Assembly (NCBI GenBank): GCA_031963415.1
Contig: JASSUI010000001.1
Span: 620,001 to 684,000, forward strand
From: JASSUD01 sp031963415
GTDB lineage: Bacteria; Pseudomonadota; Gammaproteobacteria; Burkholderiales; Burkholderiaceae
Direction of reading: 5' to 3'
DNA: 64,000 nucleotides
Both the position numbers and the translations under genes were made by a program. Shown piece after piece: positions 7,689-17,470 of the stretch. The notes beneath the pieces were generated by a model. It was not told where the DNA came from and made no database searches. It saw only the letters and a list, made by a program, of their open reading frames with translations. Positions within the stretch are counted from its first letter, which is position 1, and the number at the start of each line of letters is the position of its first letter.

Positions 7689-9740
7689 ATGAAAAGGTTG
7701 AACGCTATTCTTTTAGCAGCGTCGCAACGACAAGACGTTGTCTTAGTTGGCGTCATGATGATCGCCATCTTCATGATGATCTTGCCGCTACCGACCATCT
7801 TGGTCGACGTGCTAATCGCCGTCAATATCATGTTATCAATCATGATCATGACGATTGCCATTTACATTCGTAATCCGCTCGACTTCGTCGTTTTTCCTGC
7901 CCTGCTATTGATCACCACGCTATATCGTCTAGCGCTCACGATCACCACCAGCCGTCTTATTTTGCTACAGCATGATGCGGGTGAAATTGTTTATGCGTTC
8001 GGTAACTTTGTCGTTGGAGGGAATGTTGCTGTCGGAATTATCGTCTTCACCATTATTACGATCGTACAATTTATCGTCATTACCAAGGGCGCGGAACGGG
8101 TCGCCGAAGTGACTGCACGCTTTACTCTTGATGGTATGCCTGGTAAGCAAATGAGTATCGATGGTGATATGCGCGCAGGAGCAATTACCGTTGAAGAAGC
8201 CAAGCAAGGACGCGAACTGTTGCAAAAAGAAAGCCGCTTATACGGTGCAATGGATGGCGCGATGAAGTTTGTTAAAGGCGATGCGATTGCGAGCATTATC
8301 GTTGTGCTGGTTAATATCGTCGGCGGTATCGCAATCGGTATGATGCAATACGATATGAGCGCAGGCAAAGCACTTTCTACCTATGCGGTACTCTCCGTCG
8401 GTGATGGCCTGATTGCACAAATTCCAGCATTGCTGATTTCTATCACAGCTGGTTTGGTGGTCACGCGCATACCGAGCAGCGCCGACCAAAATCTTGCCGA
8501 ACAAATGGTGGAGGAAATTACCCGGCAGCCGTGGGTAATGCTAATTTCAGGTTTAGTACTCGCCACGTTCGCTGTCATTCCTGGATTTCCAACCCCTGTT
8601 TTTGGCACCTTAGCGTTGCTTGTTTTCGGGCTTTGGTACTATTTGTATCGCCGTGCGAAACAGCCTAGCGCGCAAGCTAAGCCAGCCGGGCCTCGCACAA
8701 GCAAGCAGGCAATTGCCTCTACATTAGCCAAACCTTTAACAGTGCGTGTTGGAGTAGAAACCGCGGATCCCAACCTGCTGGCAGCCGCGATTACGAGATT
8801 TTGTGATCGTAAATTTGACGAGCTTGGTCTGCAGCTTCCCCTTCCTGCAGTGGTTCAAGATACTGAAATACCAAGCGATGCCCTCGAAATACAACTGTAC
8901 GGCATACCCGTTCTCTCCTTCTCGATACCTGAGAACACTGGTTTAGTTTGGGTAAGCGCCCATTTACTTGGCGATGTCGTGCAAGAAAATCGTTTGCAAT
9001 GGGGCGTACCTCTTTCTTGGGTATCAGAAGAACGGCAAACTGAACTGGCGAATGCAGATGTACCTGTCTATCTCGCAGAAGAACGCATCGTAGAGCTGCT
9101 CAATGCAGTCGTTGAACGCTACGCTGAAGATTTTATCGGCGTACAAGAAACCCGTATCTTGCTCGATGCGGTAGAGTCGCAATACCCAGAGCTAATCCGT
9201 GAATTGCAACGTTGCATCGCGATCCATAAAACATCAGAAATTTTGCAACGCTTAGTGTCAGAAAAAGTTTCAATACGTGATCTGCGCTCGGTCTGCGAAG
9301 CCATGGTGGACTGGTCGAGCAAAGAAAAAGACGTTGTGCTGTTGACCGAGTACGTACGCATCTCACTACGCCGGCAAATTTGCCACTCTTTTAGTGGTCC
9401 TAAACGCCGTATTTCAGCGTTTCTCATTGGAGAACGCATTGAAACGATGGTGCGTGAATCGATTCGCGAAACGTCAGTTGGTACTTACTCAGCGCTAGAG
9501 GGTGAGAAGACAGCAGCGATTATCCGACTCATCAGAGAACACCTTGACCAGTTAGACATCTCCGTGCAACCCGTCTTGCTCACGGCCATGGATGTGCGGC
9601 GCTATATACGCAAAATGATTGAGCGCGATTTCTTCAGGCTTTCTGTGCTCTCGACGCAGGAGATGATGGAAGACGTCGATGTTCAAGTGCTCGCGAATAT
9701 CGAACTATTTGACGAGAGGTTATCTTATGAGGCGGCCTGA
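7689..9740 (+). CDS. sctV: T3SS export gate protein SctV
   Basis: A 683-residue member of the FlhA/YscV/InvA family, with a good AAGGA ribosome site 7 nt before the ATG. About 300 N-terminal residues form 7-8 membrane helices with the family core (NPLDFVVFPALLLITTLYRL and, after it, GNFVVGGNVAVGIIVFTII, then FTLDGMPGKQMSIDGD). The C-terminal domain of about 340 residues forms the cytoplasmic nonameric ring that receives chaperone-substrate complexes. The last 14 nt overlap sctN, implying coupled translation. Full family length. Confidence 0.98.
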   Translation: MKRLNAILLAASQRQDVVLVGVMMIAIFMMILPLPTILVDVLIAVNIMLSIMIMTIAIYIRNPLDFVVFPALLLITTLYRLALTITTSRLILLQHDAGEIVYAFGNFVVGGNVAVGIIVFTIITIVQFIVITKGAERVAEVTARFTLDGMPGKQMSIDGDMRAGAITVEEAKQGRELLQKESRLYGAMDGAMKFVKGDAIASIIVVLVNIVGGIAIGMMQYDMSAGKALSTYAVLSVGDGLIAQIPALLISITAGLVVTRIPSSADQNLAEQMVEEITRQPWVMLISGLVLATFAVIPGFPTPVFGTLALLVFGLWYYLYRRAKQPSAQAKPAGPRTSKQAIASTLAKPLTVRVGVETADPNLLAAAITRFCDRKFDELGLQLPLPAVVQDTEIPSDALEIQLYGIPVLSFSIPENTGLVWVSAHLLGDVVQENRLQWGVPLSWVSEERQTELANADVPVYLAEERIVELLNAVVERYAEDFIGVQETRILLDAVESQYPELIRELQRCIAIHKTSEILQRLVSEKVSIRDLRSVCEAMVDWSSKEKDVVLLTEYVRISLRRQICHSFSGPKRRISAFLIGERIETMVRESIRETSVGTYSALEGEKTAAIIRLIREHLDQLDISVQPVLLTAMDVRRYIRKMIERDFFRLSVLSTQEMMEDVDVQVLANIELFDERLSYEAA

Positions 9741-11052
9741 TGCTGAGCAAATTCAGCGCGAGCTAAACAAACGGTTGCAGCTGCCGGTCATATCAAGCGG
9801 CGTACGCACCACAGGGCGCGTTCACAGTGTCGATGCAACGGCGTTGCACGCTTATTTACCTGGTGCGCAGCTCGGTGAATTATGCCGTGTCGGTCCGCAA
9901 CAGCTGATGGCTGAGGTCGTTGGCGTACAGCAAGAAACCGCTGTTCTCTCGCCGTTTGAAGAGCCATTAGGGATTGCTGCTGGCGCTGAAGTTGAACGTT
10001 TGGGCCATCAACTCGAAATTGAATTAGGCGAACATTTAATTGGCTCCGTACTAAATGGCTTCGGTCGTGTTTTGCATGGCCATGCCCCTAATGGTCCCTG
10101 TGAGACACGTCCGATTAACAGCGAAGCGCCTAACCCACTAACTCGCCCTCTTGTGAGTGAACCATTACCGCTTGGCATTCGGGCGATCGATGGGTTACTG
10201 ACTTGTGGCAAAGGGCAGCGCGTCGGTATTTTTGCTGCCGCTGGGGTGGGTAAAAGTACGCTGTTGGGCATGATGATGCACGGCAATCTCGCTGATGTAG
10301 TGGTGTTAGCACTAGTCGGCGAACGGGGGCGTGAAGTACGCGAATTTCTTGAACGCGTCTTTGATGAGCAAACGCGCGCCCGGGCAGTGGTTGTCGTAGC
10401 AACCTCAGATAGGCCAGCGCTTGAGCGCTATAAAGCAGCATATGTAGCGACCACCATTGCTGAATATTTCCGCGACCAAGGCAAAAGCGTACTCCTGCTC
10501 GTTGACTCCATCACACGCTATGCACGTGCAGCTCGACAGCTAGGGATTGCTGCAGGTGAACCGTTAGCTGCGAATGGCTATCCGCCTAGCGTATTTGCAT
10601 CGCTACCGCGCTTGCTTGAGCGAGCCGGCCAAGGTCAGCATGGCGTCATTACAGGCATCTATACAGTCTTGGTAGAAGGCGACAATATGAATGAGCCCGT
10701 GGCCGACGAAACACGTTCCATTCTTGATGGACACATCATCCTCTCGCGTGCACTCGCCGAACGCAACCATTATCCGGCCATTGATGTGCCTCGCAGCATT
10801 AGCCGCGTCATGCCACACATCACATCGCCTGATTTACAGCAATCTGCAGGCAAATTGCGTCGACTCTGGTCACGTTATGAGGACATCGATTTGCTAATAC
10901 GCGTGGGTGAATATCAACGCGGCTATGACGCCGAGGCGGATGAAGCACTAGATAGACGCGCAGCCATTACTCGTTTTCTATGCCAGAAAGAGGCAGAGCA
11001 AATTGAGTTAGACGAGACGCAGGCAGAGTTAGAACAAGCCGTAGGATATTAA
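9727..11052 (+). CDS. sctN: T3SS ATPase SctN
   Basis: 442 residues from the ATG at 9727, inside the end of sctV; a longer reading from 9679 is unlikely. It is an F1-beta-like ATPase with Walker A AAAGVGKST (Lys176), Walker B LLLVDS (Asp260), the family signature YPPSVFASLPRLLERAG and the C-terminal export-chaperone docking region. The hexamer strips chaperones and unfolds substrates at the base of the injectisome. The gene is followed 8 nt later by a four-unit palindromic repeat array that separates it from sctO. Confidence 0.98.
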   Translation: MRRPDAEQIQRELNKRLQLPVISSGVRTTGRVHSVDATALHAYLPGAQLGELCRVGPQQLMAEVVGVQQETAVLSPFEEPLGIAAGAEVERLGHQLEIELGEHLIGSVLNGFGRVLHGHAPNGPCETRPINSEAPNPLTRPLVSEPLPLGIRAIDGLLTCGKGQRVGIFAAAGVGKSTLLGMMMHGNLADVVVLALVGERGREVREFLERVFDEQTRARAVVVVATSDRPALERYKAAYVATTIAEYFRDQGKSVLLLVDSITRYARAARQLGIAAGEPLAANGYPPSVFASLPRLLERAGQGQHGVITGIYTVLVEGDNMNEPVADETRSILDGHIILSRALAERNHYPAIDVPRSISRVMPHITSPDLQQSAGKLRRLWSRYEDIDLLIRVGEYQRGYDAEADEALDRRAAITRFLCQKEAEQIELDETQAELEQAVGY

Positions 11053-11060
11053 ATCCAGAA

Positions 11061-11475
11061 AGAACCTGTTTAAGATTCTTCTAGTGGCCTTACGCCACCG
11101 CAGACAGTGCAAAAACGTACAGCAAAAAGGCGCAAAAGCGCCTGCGAAAACCTAAACATCTTAAAGAGCCTGTTTAGGGTTTTCCTAGTGGCCTTATGCC
11201 ACCGCAGACAGTACAAAAACGTACAGCAAGAAGGCGCAAAAGCGCCTGCGAAAACCTAAACATCTTAAAGAGCCTGTTTAGGGTTTTCCTAGTGGCCTCG
11301 CGCCGCCGCAGACAGTACAAAAACGTACAGCAAGAAGGCGCAAAAGCGCCTGCGAGAACCTAAACATCTTAAAGAGCCTGTTTAGGGTTTTCCTAGTGGC
11401 CTCGCGCCGCCGCAGACAGTACAAGGCGTACGGCAAGGCGGCGCGAGGCCGCTAGGGGAAGCCTAAACAGGCTCT
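11061..11475. repeat. Tandem array of four 104-bp palindromic repeat units
   Basis: Units start at 11061, 11165, 11269 and 11373. Each begins AGA(A/G)CCTGTTTA and each of the first three ends CCTAAACATCTTAA; the last ends CCTAAACAGGCTCT, closing the palindrome. The last unit folds nearly end to end around GCAGACAGTACAAGGCGTA; the first three have less symmetric cores. Repeats abut each other with no unique spacers, so this is not a CRISPR array. The array lies between sctN and sctO in the T3SS operon and would place long hairpins in its mRNA. Confidence 0.93.
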
Positions 11476-11496
11476 CGAAATCGTAGAGGATGAAGC

Positions 11497-11892
11497 GTGT
11501 GGGAAAGATTAGTTGCTGTTAAGCGCCACCGAGAAGACCGGTTACGCACTGAAATAAATAGCATTGATGGAAAGATTCGTTCTTTACATGAGCAGATTGA
11601 ACACCTTGATCGGGAGCGAGCTGAAGTTATCGAAGTCTGGCGCCAGCGCAGCGAAGAACAGAGTGTTTATAAGGAAGATAAGCTGAAAGAATTGCGCCGT
11701 GAGTTAAGCGGTTACCATACTAAAGCGGAAAAATTGCAAGCAGAACGCGCGCAGCAGCAAGATGAAATTAGGCGTTTGGAGCGGCAGCGCGGTGAATTAA
11801 ATGACGCGCTGCGGCAATGCATTGCCAAGCAGGAAAAATTGCAACTCCTACAGAAGGAGCAAGATGAGCATCGACCCAATCCACGCTATTGA
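11497..11892 (+). CDS. sctO: T3SS stalk protein SctO
   Basis: 131 residues with a GTG start and an AGAGGA ribosome site 6 nt before it. The protein is almost entirely a charged antiparallel coiled coil (repeated E, K, R, Q and L heptads such as LRRELSGYHTKAEKLQAERA), as in SctO/YscO/FliJ. It works as the stalk between SctN and the SctV ring. Its place directly before sctP and sctQ is the standard ysc-type order. The overlap with sctP is 29 nt. Confidence 0.87.
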   Translation: MWERLVAVKRHREDRLRTEINSIDGKIRSLHEQIEHLDRERAEVIEVWRQRSEEQSVYKEDKLKELRRELSGYHTKAEKLQAERAQQQDEIRRLERQRGELNDALRQCIAKQEKLQLLQKEQDEHRPNPRY

Positions 11893-12406
11893 AGGAAAGC
11901 GTCAACCAAATTCGTCGCAGCATCAGCGGCAGCCTTCGCAAGATCAAGCGCAGTATTTTAAAAAATTGCTTAGGTCTCGCCACGATGATAAGCCCAAAAC
12001 GTTACCCCATTTGCTTGCTTTACTCATGTTGCCGCTCAGTTGGTTTAATATCACGGCTGACAAATTATTGAATAAAAGTGGCATCAGTCAAAGCAAAGGA
12101 ATAAGCGCTGGCATTGACCCAGTTATTCAGCAATTTGCTAGCACAGCCTTTGCGCCAGACGCGAGCGTGCTCACAAAAAATCGTGGCACGCTTGAATTAC
12201 GAGTCGTCTCTCCTGGTGAGCTGTATGGCGCCCAAATGGTCGTTGCCGCACAAGCAGGCCAAGACGAGAAAAAGAAAATCCGCATGACCATTAGCGCGGC
12301 TTCTCCAAAACAGCTGAAAGCGCTGCAGTCGATTCAGCAAAAATTGGAAAGCACCGTGCCAGCTGGTTATGAACTAGAAATTCAAATTAAACACCCTCAT
12401 GGTTGA
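11864..12406 (+). CDS. sctP: T3SS needle-length/substrate-switch protein SctP candidate
   Basis: 180 residues from the ATG at 11864, with an AAGGAGC ribosome site. The N-terminal third is Gln/Ser-rich and disordered (EGKRQPNSSQHQRQPSQDQ); the C-terminal part (LELRVVSPGELYGAQMVVAAQ and after) resembles the T3S4-like domain of YscP/FliK-type proteins in layout. It is shorter than YscP (515 residues in Yersinia), and the ruler part is therefore small. The call depends on its location between sctO and sctQ. Confidence 0.65.
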   Translation: MSIDPIHAIEGKRQPNSSQHQRQPSQDQAQYFKKLLRSRHDDKPKTLPHLLALLMLPLSWFNITADKLLNKSGISQSKGISAGIDPVIQQFASTAFAPDASVLTKNRGTLELRVVSPGELYGAQMVVAAQAGQDEKKKIRMTISAASPKQLKALQSIQQKLESTVPAGYELEIQIKHPHG

Positions 12407-13427
12407 ACCTGCTTTTTTTGACATACCAACTTATCCACCTGCGCTTGCTCGCTTATATCAAATGATTGGCGCGGGGCGATTTGCCAAAACCGATACTCTG
12501 GCAATGCAACTTAGCGTTACCCCTCCCGCTGAGTCTAATGATGAAACTCGCTATGAACTATGGATGATCGAGCTATCACTTGAGGGGCAAAGCGTGCTTG
12601 CTTGGGTCGATGAATCCATGCTGCTTGAATGGCTAGAGCCAACCATACCTGTGCCAGATCTTGCTTCATTAGGGCCTGAGCTGCATCAAGCTGCGCTAAC
12701 CTGTGCGCTCGCTCCTTGGTTTGACTGGTGCGTACAACATGACCTTGCACCGCCTTCAGTGAAAGCGCTCAACGGGCCAATCTCCATGCTGCAGCCACCG
12801 GCTTTCACTTTATCTTTAGTAGAGCCAAAGCAACGCCTGTGGCTGAGCCTATACCTTGAGCATTTTTCGCCTGCGTGGCTCGAAGGCCTAGCGCAGACCT
12901 TACCCCACAAGGCACAACCTGCTGAGCGCACAATAACCATCGGCGCTAATGCAGGACTCGCACATCTGAGCCTGGCAGACCTTAGTGCGTTGAGTGTAGG
13001 CGATGTGATCATGGCCAGCCATCAAGCACCGCTTGCCGACAAAGGCTTGCTACTTGCTATCGATCAAACGTGGGTTCAAGTGCAGCAGCTTGACGAGAAC
13101 CAATTTAAAGTTGAAAACATCATGCATCAATCAGACGACGAAATTAATTCTCCTTCCGATATTCCCAATACGTCACTAGAAAGTACCGTTGCGTCATTAC
13201 CCATTACGCTCGTCTTTGAAATTGGGCGCATGAGCGTGCCTCTATCACAGCTCGCCGAACTCAATATCGGTGATGTGTTAGAGGCCGACTTTAAAACCAC
13301 GCCAGAAATTAATATCCGCGCACAAGGCCAAGTCATTGCCAGCGCGACCCTAGTGCAGATTGGCGAACGTTTGGGCGCGAAAATTACCCATATGATTCAG
13401 TCCGAGACTACTCATGATGCAGCTTAA
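12399..13427 (+). CDS. sctQ: T3SS sorting platform (C-ring) protein SctQ
   Basis: A 342-residue protein ending in a SPOA/FliN-like domain (about 265-335: LPITLVFEIGRMSVPLSQLA followed by ELNIGDVLEADF and GERLGAKITHM). The preceding part is the variable FliM-like region with a first SPOA domain near 170-230. SctQ with SctK and SctL forms the cytoplasmic pods. Many SctQ genes also make a short C-terminal form from an internal start; Met codons exist near 13123, but no clear internal ribosome site was seen. It overlaps sctP by 8 nt and sctR by 14 nt. Confidence 0.9.
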   Translation: MVEPAFFDIPTYPPALARLYQMIGAGRFAKTDTLAMQLSVTPPAESNDETRYELWMIELSLEGQSVLAWVDESMLLEWLEPTIPVPDLASLGPELHQAALTCALAPWFDWCVQHDLAPPSVKALNGPISMLQPPAFTLSLVEPKQRLWLSLYLEHFSPAWLEGLAQTLPHKAQPAERTITIGANAGLAHLSLADLSALSVGDVIMASHQAPLADKGLLLAIDQTWVQVQQLDENQFKVENIMHQSDDEINSPSDIPNTSLESTVASLPITLVFEIGRMSVPLSQLAELNIGDVLEADFKTTPEINIRAQGQVIASATLVQIGERLGAKITHMIQSETTHDAA

Positions 13428-14064
13428 TACCCCGCTCCAGCTCGCCCTTTTACTTTTTTTTCTATCGATTTTGCCGACCCTAATCATATTAGGTACGTCA
13501 TTTTTGAAGCTGTCGATCGTACTTGGGATTTTGCGCAATGCTATTGGCTTACAGCAGGTGCCACCTAATATCGCGCTGTATACGCTTGCGCTGATATTGA
13601 CTGCCTATATCATGGCGCCGGTTGGCTTTCAGGTCAGAGACGCGCTCAACGAGCATCCGATTAAGTTAGATTCGCCCGCAGCACTCGAAAAAATAGATGA
13701 TTCTGTCATTTCGCCATACCGTGCTTTCTTAAAAAAGAACACGAGCGCTAAACAGATACAGTTTTTTGCAGATATCGGCAAACGCACTTGGCCTGAGCAA
13801 TATAAAGATCGTCTTAAAGCGGATTCATTGCTAGTACTCATGCCAGCATTTGCGGTCGGCCAATTAATTGAAGCGTTCAAAATGGGCTTGCTGATCTTCT
13901 TGCCATTTATTGCAATTGATTTAATTGTGTCGGTCATCCTGCTTGCACTTGGGATGATGATGATGTCGCCACTGACAATTGCGTTGCCTTTCAAAATCCT
14001 TCTGTTTGTGCTGATGGGTGGTTGGGAAAAACTGCTCTCACAACTAATACTGTCGTACTCATGA
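13414..14064 (+). CDS. sctR: T3SS export gate protein SctR
   Basis: A 216-residue FliP/YscR/SpaP family protein with four membrane helices and the family signatures LGTSFLKLSIVLGILRNAIG, QQVPPN and the late motif PFIAIDLIVSVILLALGMMM. SctR, SctS and SctT form the helical export gate in the inner membrane. It overlaps sctQ at the start and sctS by ATGA at the end. Full length. Confidence 0.98.
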   Translation: MMQLNTPLQLALLLFFLSILPTLIILGTSFLKLSIVLGILRNAIGLQQVPPNIALYTLALILTAYIMAPVGFQVRDALNEHPIKLDSPAALEKIDDSVISPYRAFLKKNTSAKQIQFFADIGKRTWPEQYKDRLKADSLLVLMPAFAVGQLIEAFKMGLLIFLPFIAIDLIVSVILLALGMMMMSPLTIALPFKILLFVLMGGWEKLLSQLILSYS

Positions 14065-14330
14065 GTGACGCTATTCTGGTCCAGTTGACCACTCAACTAT
14101 TGTGGATCGTGGTGATTCTGTCATTACCTGTGGTCACAGCGGTGGCGGTGGTGAGCCTTATCATTGGTATGTTGCAAGCGTTAACGCAATTGCAAGATCA
14201 ATCACTGCAATTCATTTTTAAGCTAATCGTCACAGGTGTCACATTGCTGATTATTTATCATTGGATGGGCACAGTATTGCTCAACTACAGCAATCTGGCG
14301 TTTGACCATCTTTCTAGCATGAGGCATTAA
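14061..14330 (+). CDS. sctS: T3SS export gate protein SctS
   Basis: 89 residues from the ATG at 14061, overlapping the sctR stop. It is a FliQ/YscS family protein with two membrane hairpin helices and the motif GMLQALTQLQDQSLQFIFKL in the connecting loop. It wraps around the SctR-SctT core of the export gate. A longer reading from 14022 would sit inside sctR and is rejected. Confidence 0.97.
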   Translation: MSDAILVQLTTQLLWIVVILSLPVVTAVAVVSLIIGMLQALTQLQDQSLQFIFKLIVTGVTLLIIYHWMGTVLLNYSNLAFDHLSSMRH

Positions 14331-14334
14331 GGTC

Positions 14335-15102
14335 ATGCTTGACTGGGTGCCACTATTGCAAACCTTGATGATTTGCATAATACGTCCATTCGGGGTGATG
14401 CTGCTTCTGCCTGTGACCAATACGCGCGTTTTGGGCGGGGCTCCCGTCAGAAACGCCATCGTGCTACTTGTCGCGTTACCGGCCCTACCCTATGCGATGA
14501 CAGCAGTTAGTGCTGCTCCGCTAGATATGATGTCGCTACTAAGCATCATCATCACCGAAATCACAGCTGGGTTTTATATTGGCTTTTTGGCAGCGATTCC
14601 ATTTTGGGCCATTGAGTCAGCGGGTTCTTTGATTGATATGGTACGTGGGGCAGGTTTAGCTGACTTGTTAAACCCAACCTCTGGCGCCAGTACCTCATTA
14701 TTCGGACTATTTTTTGTACAGCTAATCAGTGCCCTTTTCTTCACCTCTGGCGGCTTTAATTTACTGCTCGAAGCCATTTATCACTCTTATCGGTTACTGC
14801 CGCTTGGTCAAGCGCTGGCTTTAGATCGAGAAACGGTTCTGTTCATTATCAAACAGTCACGTGTGGTGTTAGATCTCGGCATCGGCTTTGCCTTACCTGC
14901 CGTGGTCATTATGATTTTGACCGATCTCTCACTTGGTTTAATTAACCGTGCCACTGAGCAGCTGGATGTATTCTTTCTGGCAATGCCGATTAAGACGCTA
15001 CTCACCTGCATGATGCTCTTAGTTGGAATGAACTCAATGCTGCCTGTTTTTGTTGAGCGTATTCAGTCAATCGGAATCTTCGTACGCGCCCTTTTTACTT
15101 AA
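14335..15102 (+). CDS. sctT: T3SS export gate protein SctT
   Basis: A 255-residue FliR/YscT family membrane protein with several hydrophobic helices and typical segments (RPFGVMLLLPV near residue 17, GFYIGFLAAIPFWAIESAG, QLDVFFLAMPIK). It completes the SctRST gate. It follows sctS after 4 nt, as expected for the conserved R-S-T-U order. Confidence 0.97.
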   Translation: MLDWVPLLQTLMICIIRPFGVMLLLPVTNTRVLGGAPVRNAIVLLVALPALPYAMTAVSAAPLDMMSLLSIIITEITAGFYIGFLAAIPFWAIESAGSLIDMVRGAGLADLLNPTSGASTSLFGLFFVQLISALFFTSGGFNLLLEAIYHSYRLLPLGQALALDRETVLFIIKQSRVVLDLGIGFALPAVVIMILTDLSLGLINRATEQLDVFFLAMPIKTLLTCMMLLVGMNSMLPVFVERIQSIGIFVRALFT

Positions 15103-15141
15103 GAACATCAGACGCAACACTAAGCTCGTCGTGCAATTGCA

Positions 15142-16257
15142 ATGGCAGAAAAAACCGAACAACCCACTCCTAAAAAACTTCAAGATGCGCGTAAAGAAGG
15201 TCAGGTCGTTAAAAGCGAGTTGATTATTCGTGGCCTGCAGCTGTTGACTGGTACCTTGTGGTTCTGGTTCGTAGGCAGAGCGCTTATCGTTCGTTTGCAA
15301 GATGCATTAGCCAAAACGATCGAATACTCAACGCTTCCCTTTGAGCAAGCCCTCAAACGAACTTTCGCCACTTGCGCAGAAGTTTTTGTACATTTAATGG
15401 GCTCATTGGGTATTGCGTTATTCTTTATCACGGTCTTCGCAAGCTTTACGCAAACTGGCTTTTTATTTGCACCGGAGAAGTTGAAACCCAAATTTGACGC
15501 ACTTAATCCGGTCAATAATATAAAAAACATCTTTTCGATCAAAAAACTATACAGTTTGCTTCGCACCGTTTTAATGGTCATCTTGTTGACGGCTATTTTT
15601 GTGCACATCTTCAGAAGATATAGCCGCACCCTCGTTTATCTGCCGCATTGCGGCTTATCTTGTGCGCTCCCTGTCGCTTCCACGCTAGCCGGCTGGCTGC
15701 TATGGTGCTTAATCGCTTTTTATACGGTCTTTGCATCAATTGATTATATGTTTGAGCGCTTCCAACTGATGAAGCAACTACGGATGTCTAAACAAGATAT
15801 CCAACAAGAATTTAAAGACACAGAAGGCAGCCCAGAAGTGAAAAGGCGTGTTCGTGAAGTCCACGAAGAAATTCAAAATAGCCCAATTTCGTCACGGGTT
15901 GAGCGCTCAACGGCAGTGGTGCGTAACCCCACTCACATTGCTATTTGCCTCTATTACAAGGCCGAAGAAACACCACTACCGATGGTGACAGAAAAAGGTG
16001 CCGGACAAAATGCCGCACAAATCATTGAATTGGCGCAACAATTTAAAGTACCTGTCTTTGAAAATGTACCGTTGGCTAGACAGCTAATGACTAGTACGCA
16101 AGTCGGCGATTACATTCCGCAAGAATTATTCGAACCCGTTGCTGAAGTATTACGAATGGCGATGCTTGAACTTGAAGAAAGGCAGCTCGAGGAAGATGAG
16201 GATCTGTTAGAAGAGGATGAAGAGGATATAGCTAAGGAAGAGGGCTCAGACGAGTAA
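15142..16257 (+). CDS. sctU: T3SS autoprotease and substrate-switch protein SctU
   Basis: A 371-residue FlhB/YscU family protein: start EKTEQPTPKKLQDARKEGQV, four membrane helices, then the cytoplasmic domain with the self-cleavage motif NPTH (Asn262-Pro-Thr-His265). Cleavage switches export from needle to later substrates. The protein ends in an unusually acidic tail of about 25 residues dominated by E and D, which typical SctU proteins lack. It is the last gene of the operon; 186 bp follow before the EamA gene. Confidence 0.97.
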   Translation: MAEKTEQPTPKKLQDARKEGQVVKSELIIRGLQLLTGTLWFWFVGRALIVRLQDALAKTIEYSTLPFEQALKRTFATCAEVFVHLMGSLGIALFFITVFASFTQTGFLFAPEKLKPKFDALNPVNNIKNIFSIKKLYSLLRTVLMVILLTAIFVHIFRRYSRTLVYLPHCGLSCALPVASTLAGWLLWCLIAFYTVFASIDYMFERFQLMKQLRMSKQDIQQEFKDTEGSPEVKRRVREVHEEIQNSPISSRVERSTAVVRNPTHIAICLYYKAEETPLPMVTEKGAGQNAAQIIELAQQFKVPVFENVPLARQLMTSTQVGDYIPQELFEPVAEVLRMAMLELEERQLEEDEDLLEEDEEDIAKEEGSDE

Positions 16258-16443
16258 GGGGAAGTAGAAAAAGTAGCAGATTTCAAAGAGAGCGCGACTA
16301 TGCTGCATATCAATTGATTCAGCATTTCCCTCAGAAAATAGAGCAGATATACTTCGGCCTTCAGTCTCGGGCGTACACCGTATAGGCCAACACACCCGGT
16401 CAGAGCAAACTTGCCCCTTTTTTTACGCTGAGTATTTCCCATC

Positions 16444-17328
16444 ATGAACGCTGCCGAACTTATTCTTCTTGCCGCAATTTGGGGAGCTTCCTTCCTCTTT
16501 ATGCGCTTGGGCGCACCTGAATGGGGACCGGTCGCACTTATCGCATTGCGCGTCAGTATTGCAGCGCTAATCTTGTTACCCGTACTGCGTCAGCCTGGTG
16601 CGCTTCGCTCAATCAGCAAATACGCCTTACCGTTATTGGTGGTAGGCGTCACAAATTCTGCCGTGCCATTTTCTTTGTTTGCTTATTCCACCCTTTTTCT
16701 TAGCGCTGGCTTTAGCTCGATATTAAATGCCACTACTCCACTGTGGGGCGCGCTGATTGGTTATCTATGGCTGGGTACGCCGCTCACCCGCTTGCAAGCG
16801 ATCGGCCTGCTCACAGGTATCACTGGCGTGACCATGCTAGTCTGGGAAAAGATCGATGGAAATACCTCTAATACGCTACTCGCCGTCATGGCTGGACTAA
16901 TGGCTGGAGCACTATATGGTTTTGCGGCTAATTATTTGAAAAAATATCTTCAGGGCATGCCATCACGCCTGATTGCCTTTGGCAGCCAATTTTTTGCAGC
17001 ACTCGCACTATGGCCGATCGCTTTATTGACATGGCCTAGTCAACCTGTTTCTATGCAAGCTTGGATAGCCGTTGTAATGCTAGGTGTAGTCTGTACTGGT
17101 TTAGCCTATACCCTCTATTTCCGCTTGATGGAAAACGCTGGCATTACCTATGCGATGTCAGTCACCTTTTTGGTTCCGGTTTTCGGCACACTTTGGAGCG
17201 TATGCTTCTTAGGCGAGAGCGTTAGCTTAGGCATGCTGATCGACAGTCTAATTATCTTGTTTGGCATTGCACTTACGTCAGGCAAAATTAATCGCTTCAC
17301 GCTACGGCGCATTAGCTCCGCTCCTTAA
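16444..17328 (+). CDS. EamA-family (DMT) transporter
   Basis: A 294-residue membrane protein with about ten predicted helices in two EamA repeats: an early AAIWGASFLFMRLGAPEWGP and a second half with EnAGITYAMSVTFLVPVFGT-like sequence. Such proteins export metabolites or amino acids (RhaT/YdcZ-like), but the substrate cannot be read from sequence. It is separated from sctU and has no T3SS feature, so it probably marks the end of the secretion locus. Confidence 0.88.
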   Translation: MNAAELILLAAIWGASFLFMRLGAPEWGPVALIALRVSIAALILLPVLRQPGALRSISKYALPLLVVGVTNSAVPFSLFAYSTLFLSAGFSSILNATTPLWGALIGYLWLGTPLTRLQAIGLLTGITGVTMLVWEKIDGNTSNTLLAVMAGLMAGALYGFAANYLKKYLQGMPSRLIAFGSQFFAALALWPIALLTWPSQPVSMQAWIAVVMLGVVCTGLAYTLYFRLMENAGITYAMSVTFLVPVFGTLWSVCFLGESVSLGMLIDSLIILFGIALTSGKINRFTLRRISSAP

Positions 17329-17470
17329 GTTGGATAAATTGTCTCAAACGCTCAAGCAACTTGTTGCTCAACGACATATATCTAATCCTTTTTGCCCACG
17401 CCATCAAACGATTGCGTAGGCGAATAATCCATATGGATACTGTGGCGATTAATGGAAAGATAAACGCCAA

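Noticed and set aside
11061..11475. Possible CRISPR array
   Set aside because: The whole 104-bp unit repeats without unique spacers, units are palindromic and no cas gene is near. The same holds for 61980-62629.
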